DNA of 64,000 nt from Rhodococcus sp. ARC_M6 (GTDB taxonomy: Bacteria; Actinomycetota; Actinomycetes; Mycobacteriales; Mycobacteriaceae). The notes below the pieces were generated by a model that saw only the letters and a list, made by a program, of their open reading frames with translations, made no database searches and was not told where the DNA came from. Numbering within the stretch: the first letter of the stretch is position 1; each line of letters starts with the position of its first letter. Shown here in pieces: positions 1 through 7,183 of the stretch. The stretch covers positions 62,001 through 126,000 of the forward strand of contig NZ_JALGQH010000005.1 in the NCBI RefSeq assembly GCF_022810305.1. The letters are read 5' to 3'. The position numbers and the translations under genes are program-made.

Positions 1-338
1 ACCCGCTGGGCGCAACCCGAAATGATTTTCTCTAGATCCTTACGCATCAGCGGTTCGCCGCCGGTAAATCGAACTTCCCGAATACCGACTAGGTCAACTC
101 CGATACCTACTACCCGAACAATCTCGTCAGCAGACAACAAATCTTGTGGCGCAATGGCCGGTAAGCCCTCTTCCGGCATGCAGTAAGTGCAACGCAGTGA
201 ACACTTTTCGGTGATCGAGACGCGGAAGTCGCGGGCAACGCGCCCGAACTTGTCGATCAACGCAGTCGAATCGGGCCGACCTGCCATTGATACAGAATCG
301 CCACGGACAGTGGGGATCCCCATCGCCACGGGAGTCAT
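1..338 (-). CDS. moaA: MoaA, GTP 3',8-cyclase (5' part; runs off the window)
   Basis: This is the N-terminal ~112 residues of the radical-SAM enzyme that carries out the first step of molybdenum cofactor synthesis: GTP to 3',8-cH2GTP, later cPMP. The Cx3CxxC iron-sulfur motif (CSLRCTYC, Cys46/50/53) is visible, followed by the SAM-binding FTGGEPLMR stretch. The ATG at 338 is chosen because the run upstream of the motif has the length usual for actinobacterial MoaA; a Met at residue 18 is a possible internal alternative. It is transcribed away from moeA across about 100 bp, which must hold both promoters. The C-terminal GTP-binding half and second FeS cluster lie outside the window. Confidence 0.93.
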   Translation of the reverse strand, partial: MTPVAMGIPTVRGDSVSMAGRPDSTALIDKFGRVARDFRVSITEKCSLRCTYCMPEEGLPAIAPQDLLSADEIVRVVGIGVDLVGIREVRFTGGEPLMRKDLEKIISGCAQR

Positions 339-438
339 TGCCGCACCAGGTTCCGCATCACTCCAGTATGGCGCAGCATTCAACGACATGTGTCAGAGCC
401 TGATGTGTCGGACGGATCACTCCGCCTAGAATCAGGAG

Positions 439-1659
439 ATGAAAGAGGCTGCTGCTGCTGTGAGCGCACGTTCCGTCGAAGATCATCGCGCCCATGTGTC
501 CGGATTACTGGCCGCATTGCATACCCTTGCGCCTACTCCACTCCCCGTCGTCGAAGCCTTGGGCTCCATCGTCGCGGCAGACGTCAACTCGCCCGTCGAT
601 CTACCGTTGTTCCGTAACTCGCAGATGGACGGATATGCCGTCGACGCGCAGTCGGTGCGCACCGTACCGGTCACACTTACCGTGCGTGGAGTTCTCGCTG
701 CCGGCAGTGGTAAACCCCCGAAGCACCTCGAAGGCTCAGCTTTTCGGATCATGACCGGAGCGCCCATCCCGGAAGGTGCGGACGCCATCATCCCGGTCGA
801 GGACACCACCAACCACTCGGAGCACACTGTCACCATCGAGCGCGGCCGCGCCGCGGGTGAGTTCGTGCGCGAACGCGGCAGCGATATCACCGCGGGAATG
901 CTGCTGGTCCGGTCGGGCACTCGCCTCGAACCTCGACACATTGCGGCACTCGCCGCCGTCGGCGCTGCCACGGTAACCGTGTACACGCCGCCACGCGTCG
1001 CCATCATCACCACGGGTGCCGAATTGAAGAGTGCGGGAACGCAACTCGAACCGGGCGAAATCTACGATTCCAACGGTCCCGCTCTGGCGACGTTGGCCCG
1101 AGCCAACGGAGCTGACGTCGTATCGGTTGCGCGCAGCACCGACGATCCTGACATGTTCCGCGAACTACTCTCGTACGCAACATCTGTCGCAGATTTGGTC
1201 TTCACCTCCGGCGGTGTGTCCATGGGAGACTTCGAGGTAGTCAAGGAAACATTGGGGCCACTAGGCGCACAGTTCGGCCACGTCGCCATGCAACCCGGCG
1301 GGCCTCAGGGCACCGCCGTCGTCAACGAAGTTCCGATACTGAGCTTTCCCGGCAACCCGGTGAGCACGATGATCTCGTTCGAAGTCTTTGCGCGCGGCGA
1401 TATCCGACATGCCGCCGGACTGCCGTCCATCGCGCCGCAGCGTCACGCCCTGACCGCTCCCCTGCGATCCATTCCCGGCAAGCGCCAATTCCTGCGAGCA
1501 CGACGCACCAACGACGGCGTCGAACTCGTCTCGGGTGCCGGTTCCCACCTCGTGGCCGCAATGGCCTGGGCCGACGCACTACTCGACATTCCCGCCGACG
1601 TCACCGAACTCGACGCCGGTACGCTCGTCGACGTCATTCCGCTCTCCACCTGGTACTGA
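439..1659 (+). CDS. moeA: MoeA, molybdopterin molybdotransferase
   Basis: MoeA inserts molybdate into adenylylated molybdopterin, the last general step of Moco synthesis. Family blocks are present in order: NSQMDGYAV, GAPIPEGADAIIPVED, the substrate-binding TTGAEL...PGEIYDSN, the MoCF motif FTSGGVSMGD and SFPGNPVS. The length (406 aa from the ATG at 439) is normal. The start is uncertain. AGGAG directly abuts that ATG, leaving no spacing, whereas a GTG at 460 has an AGAGG about 11 nt upstream and would begin with SARSVEDH, a more typical MoeA N-terminus. It is the first gene of a moeA-moaC/mogA-moaE operon, with 13 nt to the next gene. Confidence 0.93.
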   Translation: MKEAAAAVSARSVEDHRAHVSGLLAALHTLAPTPLPVVEALGSIVAADVNSPVDLPLFRNSQMDGYAVDAQSVRTVPVTLTVRGVLAAGSGKPPKHLEGSAFRIMTGAPIPEGADAIIPVEDTTNHSEHTVTIERGRAAGEFVRERGSDITAGMLLVRSGTRLEPRHIAALAAVGAATVTVYTPPRVAIITTGAELKSAGTQLEPGEIYDSNGPALATLARANGADVVSVARSTDDPDMFRELLSYATSVADLVFTSGGVSMGDFEVVKETLGPLGAQFGHVAMQPGGPQGTAVVNEVPILSFPGNPVSTMISFEVFARGDIRHAAGLPSIAPQRHALTAPLRSIPGKRQFLRARRTNDGVELVSGAGSHLVAAMAWADALLDIPADVTELDAGTLVDVIPLSTWY

Positions 1660-1672
1660 AGAAGAGGATTTG

Positions 1673-2671
1673 ATGACAGAACTGACACACGTCGACGGTG
1701 AAGGCCGCGCCCGCATGGTCGACGTGAGCGCCAAAGCCGAGACGACGCGCATTGCCGTCGCGGCCGGCGAACTGGTGACGACGCCCGAGGTGGTCCGACT
1801 TGTCCGCGCTGACGGCATGCCCAAAGCCGACGTGCTGTCGACGGCACGAATCGCCGGAATCTCCGGGGCCAAGAAGACATCGGAACTCATTCCCCTGTGC
1901 CACCAACTGGCGCTTTCGTCCGTCAAGGTGGAATTCGGGTTCACGGACAACTCCATCACCGTCGAGGCCACAGCCAAAACTCGTGGGCAGACCGGCGTCG
2001 AGATGGAAGCCCTCACCGCAGTAGCGATTGCCGGACTCACCTTGCACGACATGGTCAAGGCAATCGACCCCGGTGCCACGATGAACGGGGTCCGCCTTCT
2101 CACCAAAGATGGTGGTAAACACGGACATTGGACGCGCGAGAGCGAACCGACCCCCACCGCTGCACCATTCGCCTTCACCAGCACCCGGTCCGCAGTCGTA
2201 CTGGTCGCCTCCACCGGCGGCGCCGCCGGCACTCGTCCCGACACCACCGGACCGGCCATCGCGCAGTGGCTCCGAGATCGCGATTTCGAGGTGCGCGGGC
2301 CTCTCGTTTACGCGGATGCCGAGATCGCCGCCGGCATCACAGACGCCAAATCGGGTGCCCCCGCACTGATCATCAGCACCGGCGGAACCGGCGCCTCCCC
2401 CACCGACGCCACCCCGGAAGCGACCCTCGCGGTGCTCACCCGCCAACTGCCAGGCATTGCCGAAGCTATCCGGAACAAGGGCGTCGAAAAGACCCCTCAC
2501 GCTTCCCTCAGTCGCGGAGTGGCCGGACTCACAGGCAACCCCACGGGGAGCACTGTCATCGTCAATCTGCCTGGCTCGCCGGGCGGCGTGAAGGACGGAC
2601 TTTCCGTCCTCGAACCCATCATCGATCACCTGCTCGCGCAGGTTGCAGGCGGAGGAATGCACGATGAGTGA
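1673..2671 (+). CDS. moaC: Bifunctional MoaC-MogA/MoaB fusion (cPMP synthase + molybdopterin adenylyltransferase)
   Basis: This 332-aa protein joins two Moco enzymes. Residues ~1-155 are MoaC (MVDVSAK, KKTSELIPLCHQL, GVEMEALTAVAIAGLTLHDM, LTKDGGKHG), which converts the MoaA product into cPMP. Residues ~165-332 are MogA/MoaB (GTRPDTTGPAI, ISTGGTGASPTDATPEA, LPGSPGGVKDGL), which adenylylates molybdopterin before MoeA acts. The ATG at 1673 follows a GAAGAGGA ribosome-binding site; the frame is open further upstream, but only across the end of moeA. Such fusions are known in actinobacteria. The two activities are not consecutive (step 2 and the penultimate step), so the fusion probably serves stoichiometry more than channelling. 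The last 8 nt overlap moaE. Confidence 0.92.
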   Translation: MTELTHVDGEGRARMVDVSAKAETTRIAVAAGELVTTPEVVRLVRADGMPKADVLSTARIAGISGAKKTSELIPLCHQLALSSVKVEFGFTDNSITVEATAKTRGQTGVEMEALTAVAIAGLTLHDMVKAIDPGATMNGVRLLTKDGGKHGHWTRESEPTPTAAPFAFTSTRSAVVLVASTGGAAGTRPDTTGPAIAQWLRDRDFEVRGPLVYADAEIAAGITDAKSGAPALIISTGGTGASPTDATPEATLAVLTRQLPGIAEAIRNKGVEKTPHASLSRGVAGLTGNPTGSTVIVNLPGSPGGVKDGLSVLEPIIDHLLAQVAGGGMHDE

Positions 2672-3077
2672 ACTGCTGGCACAGATCTCCGAGCACCCCA
2701 TCTCGACCGCGACCGTCGACGCCGCCGTTGCCGGGCCGAAAAACGGCGCCGTCGTCGCCTTTACCGGAACGGTCCGCAATCATGATGGCGGGCAAGAAGT
2801 TTCAGCCCTTGAATACCAGGCACATCCCGACGCCGAACGATTTCTGCGCACCTGCTGCGAGGAGGTATCGGCTTCCACCGGCCTACCTGTCGCTGCAATT
2901 CATCGCGTCGGGCATCTCGAAATCGGTGACCTTGCGCTGGTCGCTGCTGTCGCTGCGCCGCATCGGGCCGAAGCATTTGCAGCGTGCGCGGAACTGGTCG
3001 AACGGATCAAAGCTGAAGTCCCGATCTGGAAGCGTCAACACTTCTCCAGCGGCATTTCCGAGTGGGTCGGGTTGTAG
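2664..3077 (+). CDS. moaE: MoaE, molybdopterin synthase catalytic subunit
   Basis: MoaE is the large subunit of MPT synthase. With thiocarboxylated MoaD it converts cPMP to molybdopterin. The 137-aa protein shows GAVVAFTGTVRNHDGG near residue 34, then LEYQAHPDAE, and near the C-terminus the basic VPIWKRQHF segment that carries the conserved active-site Lys/Arg. The ATG at 2664 lies inside the end of the upstream fusion gene and has a GGAGGA site at 2651, so the two are probably translationally coupled. No moaD is present in the window, so the small subunit must be encoded elsewhere. Confidence 0.92.
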   Translation: MSELLAQISEHPISTATVDAAVAGPKNGAVVAFTGTVRNHDGGQEVSALEYQAHPDAERFLRTCCEEVSASTGLPVAAIHRVGHLEIGDLALVAAVAAPHRAEAFAACAELVERIKAEVPIWKRQHFSSGISEWVGL

Positions 3078-3273
3078 GGAAACCGTCATCTGCAGGTAGG
3101 GTTGCCGTTACTAGGTGTCCGAAAGTGGGCATCCAGCGTCGAAAGAACGCAACTTCAGTTCGCGCAGAGTGCTTAACGCACCCGAACTTCTTACGGCGAA
3201 GAAGCCTGCCGACCGGCAGCGCCGCCACCATTGTGCTTGATTGTCAGACCGGGATATTTCCGTGTCGACATCC

Positions 3274-3290
3274 GGGCACGCAAAGTGCCC
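3274..3290 (+). promoter_or_regulatory. Short hairpin just upstream of the helicase ribosome-binding site
   Basis: GGGCAC and GTGCCC form a 6-bp stem with a 5-nt loop, ending two bases before the GAAAGG that serves the TTG start at 3310. It lies in a 232-nt gap between moaE and the helicase. Two more small inverted repeats (CTTCTT/AAGAAG and CTGCC/GGCAG) occur near 3185-3222. The gap holds no credible ORF. A structured leader would suit a helicase whose relatives are often cold-induced, but that role is inference. Confidence 0.3.
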
Positions 3291-3309
3291 CGAAAGGCTC
3301 TGAACACAC

Positions 3310-4704
3310 TTGTCTGACACCTCGACTGCCACCTTCGCTTCCCTCGGTGTACGCGCACCCTTGGTCAAGGCCCTCGAAGATGGCGGAATCACGTCTCCCT
3401 TCCCGATCCAGATCGACACCCTCCCCGACACCCTGTCGGGACGCGACGTACTGGGCCGCGGAAAGACCGGCAGCGGTAAGACGCTCGCCTTCTCCATCCC
3501 CATGGTCTCGCGCCTCGCCGGCGAACTAGCCGGTGGTAAGCGTCGCCCAGGCCGCCCGCTCGGACTCATCCTCGCGCCGACTCGTGAGCTCGCAACCCAG
3601 ATCACCGCAGCCCTCGAGCCGCTGGCCTCCGCCTACGACCTGCGCGTCACCACCATCTTCGGTGGCGTCTCGCAGCACCGTCAGGTCCAGGCACTCAAGG
3701 CCGGCGTCGACATCGTCGTCGCTTGCCCCGGTCGCCTTGAAGACCTCATGAAGCAGAAGTTCGTCAGTCTGGACGCCATCGAGATCACTGTCCTCGACGA
3801 GGCCGATCACATGGCCGACCTCGGCTTCCTCCCCGTCGTCACCCGCATCTTGTCCGCCACCCCGGCCAACGGACAGCGTCTGCTGTTCTCCGCCACCCTG
3901 GACAACGGTGTCGACAAGCTCGTCAAGCGTTTCCTCAAGAACGAGGTCATGCACTCCGTCGACGAGGCCAACTCCCCCGTCGCAGCAATGACGCACCACA
4001 TCTTCGACGTCGACGGCGTCGAAGCCAAGAAGGCTCTCGTCGAGAAGCTCGCTTCCGGCACCGGCCGACGCATCCTCTTCATGCGAACCAAGCACCAGGC
4101 TCGCAAGCTGGCTCGCCAGCTCACCGAATCGGGTATCCCGTCCGTCGACCTGCACGGCAACCTGTCGCAGGCTGCTCGTGACCGCAACCTCGCGGCGTTC
4201 TCCGCCGGCGAGGCCCGCGTTCTCGTCGCCACCGACGTTGCCGCTCGCGGCGTTCACGTCGATGACGTCCAGCTGGTTGTCCACGTCGATCCCCCGGCCG
4301 AGCACAAGGCGTACCTGCACCGCAGCGGCCGTACCGCTCGCGCCGGCAGCGCCGGTGACGTTGTCACCGTCGTCCTGCCGGAGCAGCGCAAGGATCTCGC
4401 GATCCTCATGCGCAAGGCCTCCATCAAGGTGACCTCGATTCGTTCGACTGCCAACTCCGAGCACGTCATCGCGCTTGTCGGCGACATCGCCCCGCACGTC
4501 ACCCCGGCCCCCAAGGCACCGGTTCAGCCGCAGGGTCCCGGCCGCGGAGCACGCCCGGCACGCGCCGGACAGGCACGTTCCGGACAGGCACGTTCCGGAC
4601 AGGGCGGACAGGCACGTTCCGGACAGGGCGGACAGGCACGCGGTGCCCGCACCGGCGGCGCAAGCCGTCCCCGCACCGGTGGCGCACGGCCCGCAGCGCG
4701 CTAA
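3310..4704 (+). CDS. DEAD-box ATP-dependent RNA helicase with Gly/Gln/Arg-rich tail
   Basis: This 464-aa RNA helicase probably remodels RNA secondary structure in ribosome assembly or mRNA turnover. It has a Q motif (PFPIQ, ~30-34), Walker A (GKTGSGKT, 51-58), LAPTRELA, DEAD (163-166), SAT (194-196) and the domain-2 motifs VATDVAARGVHV and HRSGRTARAG. From about residue 400 the helicase core gives way to a low-complexity tail of GQARS/GQG units and RG dipeptides, typical of RNA-binding extensions. The TTG start at 3310 follows GAAAGG and gives the N-terminus SDTSTATFASLGV; no better start is seen. It has its own transcription unit. Which DEAD paralogue it is (RhlE, CsdA-like) cannot be settled from sequence reading alone. 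Confidence 0.92.
   Translation: MSDTSTATFASLGVRAPLVKALEDGGITSPFPIQIDTLPDTLSGRDVLGRGKTGSGKTLAFSIPMVSRLAGELAGGKRRPGRPLGLILAPTRELATQITAALEPLASAYDLRVTTIFGGVSQHRQVQALKAGVDIVVACPGRLEDLMKQKFVSLDAIEITVLDEADHMADLGFLPVVTRILSATPANGQRLLFSATLDNGVDKLVKRFLKNEVMHSVDEANSPVAAMTHHIFDVDGVEAKKALVEKLASGTGRRILFMRTKHQARKLARQLTESGIPSVDLHGNLSQAARDRNLAAFSAGEARVLVATDVAARGVHVDDVQLVVHVDPPAEHKAYLHRSGRTARAGSAGDVVTVVLPEQRKDLAILMRKASIKVTSIRSTANSEHVIALVGDIAPHVTPAPKAPVQPQGPGRGARPARAGQARSGQARSGQGGQARSGQGGQARGARTGGASRPRTGGARPAAR
4567..4641 (+). repeat. In-frame tandem repeats encoding GQARS/GQG units
   Basis: A 15-nt unit (GGACAGGCACGTTCC) occurs at 4567, 4582 and 4606. It is interleaved with a 9-nt unit (GGACAGGGC) at 4597 and 4621, and a partial copy starts at 4630. 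All units are multiples of three, so slippage would lengthen or shorten the helicase tail without a frameshift. The near-identity of copies at the DNA level suggests recent expansion. Confidence 0.85.
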
Positions 4705-4720
4705 ACGCCCGCCTTACAAC

Positions 4721-5350
4721 TCAATACGTTTCGAAATGGACAGCGTCGGCCAATGGCCGGCGCTGTTTCCATCCGAAGCGCTCGAGGTCCGGAACCTGTT
4801 GAAACTCGGTCACTTTCCCGATACACAGCCAGGCGATGGGCCTCACCGGCGCCGGAATGTTCATCAGTTCGGTGAGATATGCCTCGTCGTAGAACGACAC
4901 CCACCCGATCCCGATGTCCTCGGCAACCGCCGCCAGCCACAGGTTCTGAATCGCGAGTACCGCGGAAAACAGTCCAGTGTCGTCGACAGTATGGCGACCC
5001 AGGATATTGGGGCCGCCCCGCGACGGGTCGTAAGTGACCACGATCCCGGTGCCACTTTCGGTGATCCCCTCGATCTTGATGGGATCGAATGTTTCGCGCC
5101 GGTCCTCGGGCAGAGACTTCGCGAAATTCACCCGCGCATCTGCCACATGAGCAGCAAATGTCCCGAGCGTTTCGGGCTTGCGGACGACGACAAAATCCCA
5201 GGGTTGCGTGTTCCCGACGCTCGGCGCCCGGTGAGCAGCGTCGAGAATGCGCATCAAGACGTCATCCGGGATTACCTCGCCTGAGAACTCTGCACGCACA
5301 TCACGTCTGCGCCGGATCGCTTCGTATACAGATACAGCTGATTCACTCAC
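4721..5350 (-). CDS. bluB: BluB-like 5,6-dimethylbenzimidazole synthase
   Basis: This is a flavin-dependent nitroreductase-fold enzyme of the BluB type, which breaks down reduced FMN with O2 to form the lower ligand of cobalamin. The 209-aa protein opens with YEAIRRRRDVR and contains HRAPSVGNTQPWDFVVV, matching BluB better than general nitroreductases. The GTG at 5350 is chosen because it overlaps the stop of the upstream CobW-type gene (GTGA); the open frame further upstream lies inside that gene. The pairing with a CobW GTPase supports a B12 role. A general nitroreductase role is the main alternative. Confidence 0.82.
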   Translation of the reverse strand: MSESAVSVYEAIRRRRDVRAEFSGEVIPDDVLMRILDAAHRAPSVGNTQPWDFVVVRKPETLGTFAAHVADARVNFAKSLPEDRRETFDPIKIEGITESGTGIVVTYDPSRGGPNILGRHTVDDTGLFSAVLAIQNLWLAAVAEDIGIGWVSFYDEAYLTELMNIPAPVRPIAWLCIGKVTEFQQVPDLERFGWKQRRPLADAVHFETY

Positions 5351-6378
5351 GCTCCGACGGTATAGCGATGTAATCCCAACATGGCGTCCGGGTGGGGTTC
5401 GACGCCGACGCTTCGAACACACTCGCGTAGGGCCTCGTCTACGGCCGCACAGTCCATGCCGGTACCGATCACAACCAACTGCGTTATTCGGGGTTCGCCG
5501 GCCTTCCAGCGGAGGGGCGTGATCCGCACATGATCCCCCACCGTCTGAACCTCGAATTTTCCTGTGTAACCAGGAATCTCGAAGTTCAGGTATCCCTTGA
5601 TGCGGTAGACACCGGCCGGTTGATTCTCGAGAAACCGGGTGACCGTCTTGGCGTCGAGCGGTGCGGCGGAAACAAAATCGACTGCCTCGTACCGTGTATG
5701 CACGTGATCGTGCCCGCAGGAGTCGTGATCCTCCCGCATCAACTCCTCGAGGCTGAGTTGCTCACCCGGACGCGGAGCAGACGGTGCGCCGGCATCGAAC
5801 AACAGTCCGGGATCGATCCTCGACTGCGCCGCCTCCGCGATAGGCGCCCGCGGGTTGAGACCACGAATCACCGCGGTGAACTCCATGCGATCCTCGTCGC
5901 CGATACAGTCGATCTTGTTGACGACCAGTAAATCCGCGAGTGCGACGTGCTGATCCAATTCGGGATGGTCGCGGCGCGTCGAGCGGAAATTCGCCCCGTC
6001 GACAACAACTACCAGTCCACCGTAGGCAACACGGGGATTCTCACTGCCGAGTACGAGTCGAATCATGTTGCGCGGCTCAGCAAGTCCACTGGCTTCGATG
6101 ACGATGACATCGATCTCGGACTGGCGATGCGCCAACTTGTCGAGCATCTCGTCCATGTCGGAGACATCGACAGCGCAGCACATGCACCCGTTACTGAGCG
6201 AGACCATCGAGTCGACCTGACCGGCAACCATCATCGAATCGATGTTGACTGCTCCGAAATCATTGACGATCACACCGATGCGGACGCCGTTATTGTTGCG
6301 GAGCAGGTGATTGAGCAGTGTCGTCTTGCCCGAGCCCAGAAATCCGGCGACCACGATCACGGGAATCTGTTTCTTCAC
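5347..6378 (-). CDS. CobW/COG0523-family metallochaperone GTPase
   Basis: This 343-aa G3E GTPase is expected to deliver a metal ion to a client enzyme at the cost of GTP. Seen directly: Walker A GFLGSGKT (12-19), the metal-binding CxCC motif within NGCMCC (Cys65/67/68), VIEASGLAEP, the G4 motif NKID (154-157) and a His-rich stretch DHDSCGHDHVHTRY. The C-terminal CobW domain follows. The 4-nt overlap with bluB suggests cobalt delivery for cobalamin, but zinc-directed COG0523 proteins share the same motifs, and no Zur or B12 riboswitch signal was recognised upstream. Confidence 0.88.
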   Translation of the reverse strand: MKKQIPVIVVAGFLGSGKTTLLNHLLRNNNGVRIGVIVNDFGAVNIDSMMVAGQVDSMVSLSNGCMCCAVDVSDMDEMLDKLAHRQSEIDVIVIEASGLAEPRNMIRLVLGSENPRVAYGGLVVVVDGANFRSTRRDHPELDQHVALADLLVVNKIDCIGDEDRMEFTAVIRGLNPRAPIAEAAQSRIDPGLLFDAGAPSAPRPGEQLSLEELMREDHDSCGHDHVHTRYEAVDFVSAAPLDAKTVTRFLENQPAGVYRIKGYLNFEIPGYTGKFEVQTVGDHVRITPLRWKAGEPRITQLVVIGTGMDCAAVDEALRECVRSVGVEPHPDAMLGLHRYTVGA

Positions 6379-6387
6379 GAGGCCACT

Positions 6388-6990
6388 CTATTGGACGCAG
6401 AGCGGTCGAATGTCCTTCATCCCCTCCGTAGTCGGCGACGTCAGGATGGTGCAGGCGTTGTATCCGTGAGTCTCGGCCACTCGGCGGATCTCATTCCATC
6501 GTGCGGCATCGACGACCGGTGACCGCGAAAGCACGAAACCCGATAGGCGAAGCGGATCGCCGACAAGCGCCCAGGAATAGTCGTCTGCTACGTAGGTGAC
6601 GATGTAATTGGGTGGCCCGTCCAGACCGTCTTGTGTGGGAACACCCGGGAAGCTCACATGCAACTGGGCATTCGTCACCACATCGATAACTCGAGCATTA
6701 CCGGCGATTCCGCTCTGCTGCCCGGTCCACGTTGTACATGTGTTCCGAACGCTCACATTCGACGCATCAAGCACCTCGTATCGAGCCTGCGTATCTTTGG
6801 CGCACATCAGGTTGAACGGTTGCGGCACAGCAGCCAATTGGTACCAATCGCCCACGTAACGCTCCACGTCCAGCGATTGCACCGGTTGCAGCGGCTCCCA
6901 GATTGGTGCCGCCTGCGCCGTACCGGGCAGTACTGACATAAACGCACACACTCCGACCAGCATGACTGCACTTTGCCCTGACAGTTTCAT
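6388..6990 (-). CDS. Secreted lipocalin-family protein
   Basis: This is a 200-aa exported lipocalin of the bacterial Blc type, which binds a small hydrophobic ligand outside the cytoplasm. A signal peptide (K3, hydrophobic core 7-22, cleavage after TAQA near residue 27) precedes the lipocalin signature ERYVGDWYQLA (GxW at 47-49). The mature protein has Cys residues that could form disulfides and ends with the conserved RPLCVQ. No lipobox is seen, so it is probably secreted rather than lipid-anchored. It is divergent from the A-T-TE synthetase across 193 bp; whether the two are functionally linked is unknown. Confidence 0.85.
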   Translation of the reverse strand: MKLSGQSAVMLVGVCAFMSVLPGTAQAAPIWEPLQPVQSLDVERYVGDWYQLAAVPQPFNLMCAKDTQARYEVLDASNVSVRNTCTTWTGQQSGIAGNARVIDVVTNAQLHVSFPGVPTQDGLDGPPNYIVTYVADDYSWALVGDPLRLSGFVLSRSPVVDAARWNEIRRVAETHGYNACTILTSPTTEGMKDIRPLCVQ

Positions 6991-7183
6991 GTCCCTCTCC
7001 TGTCCACCACAAAATTCCGGCCGAGCACTGCTTCCCTCTCGACTCCCTACACAACATTCGGAGCGGACTACCCCACGGATGGGCCGGTATGGAAAACTAC
7101 TTTTGGTTTGTTATCGACGTGGATGGCAAACCTTCTGTAGCATTTGCTCTACGGTAACTGATAGCTGGAACGGAGCTTCAGAC

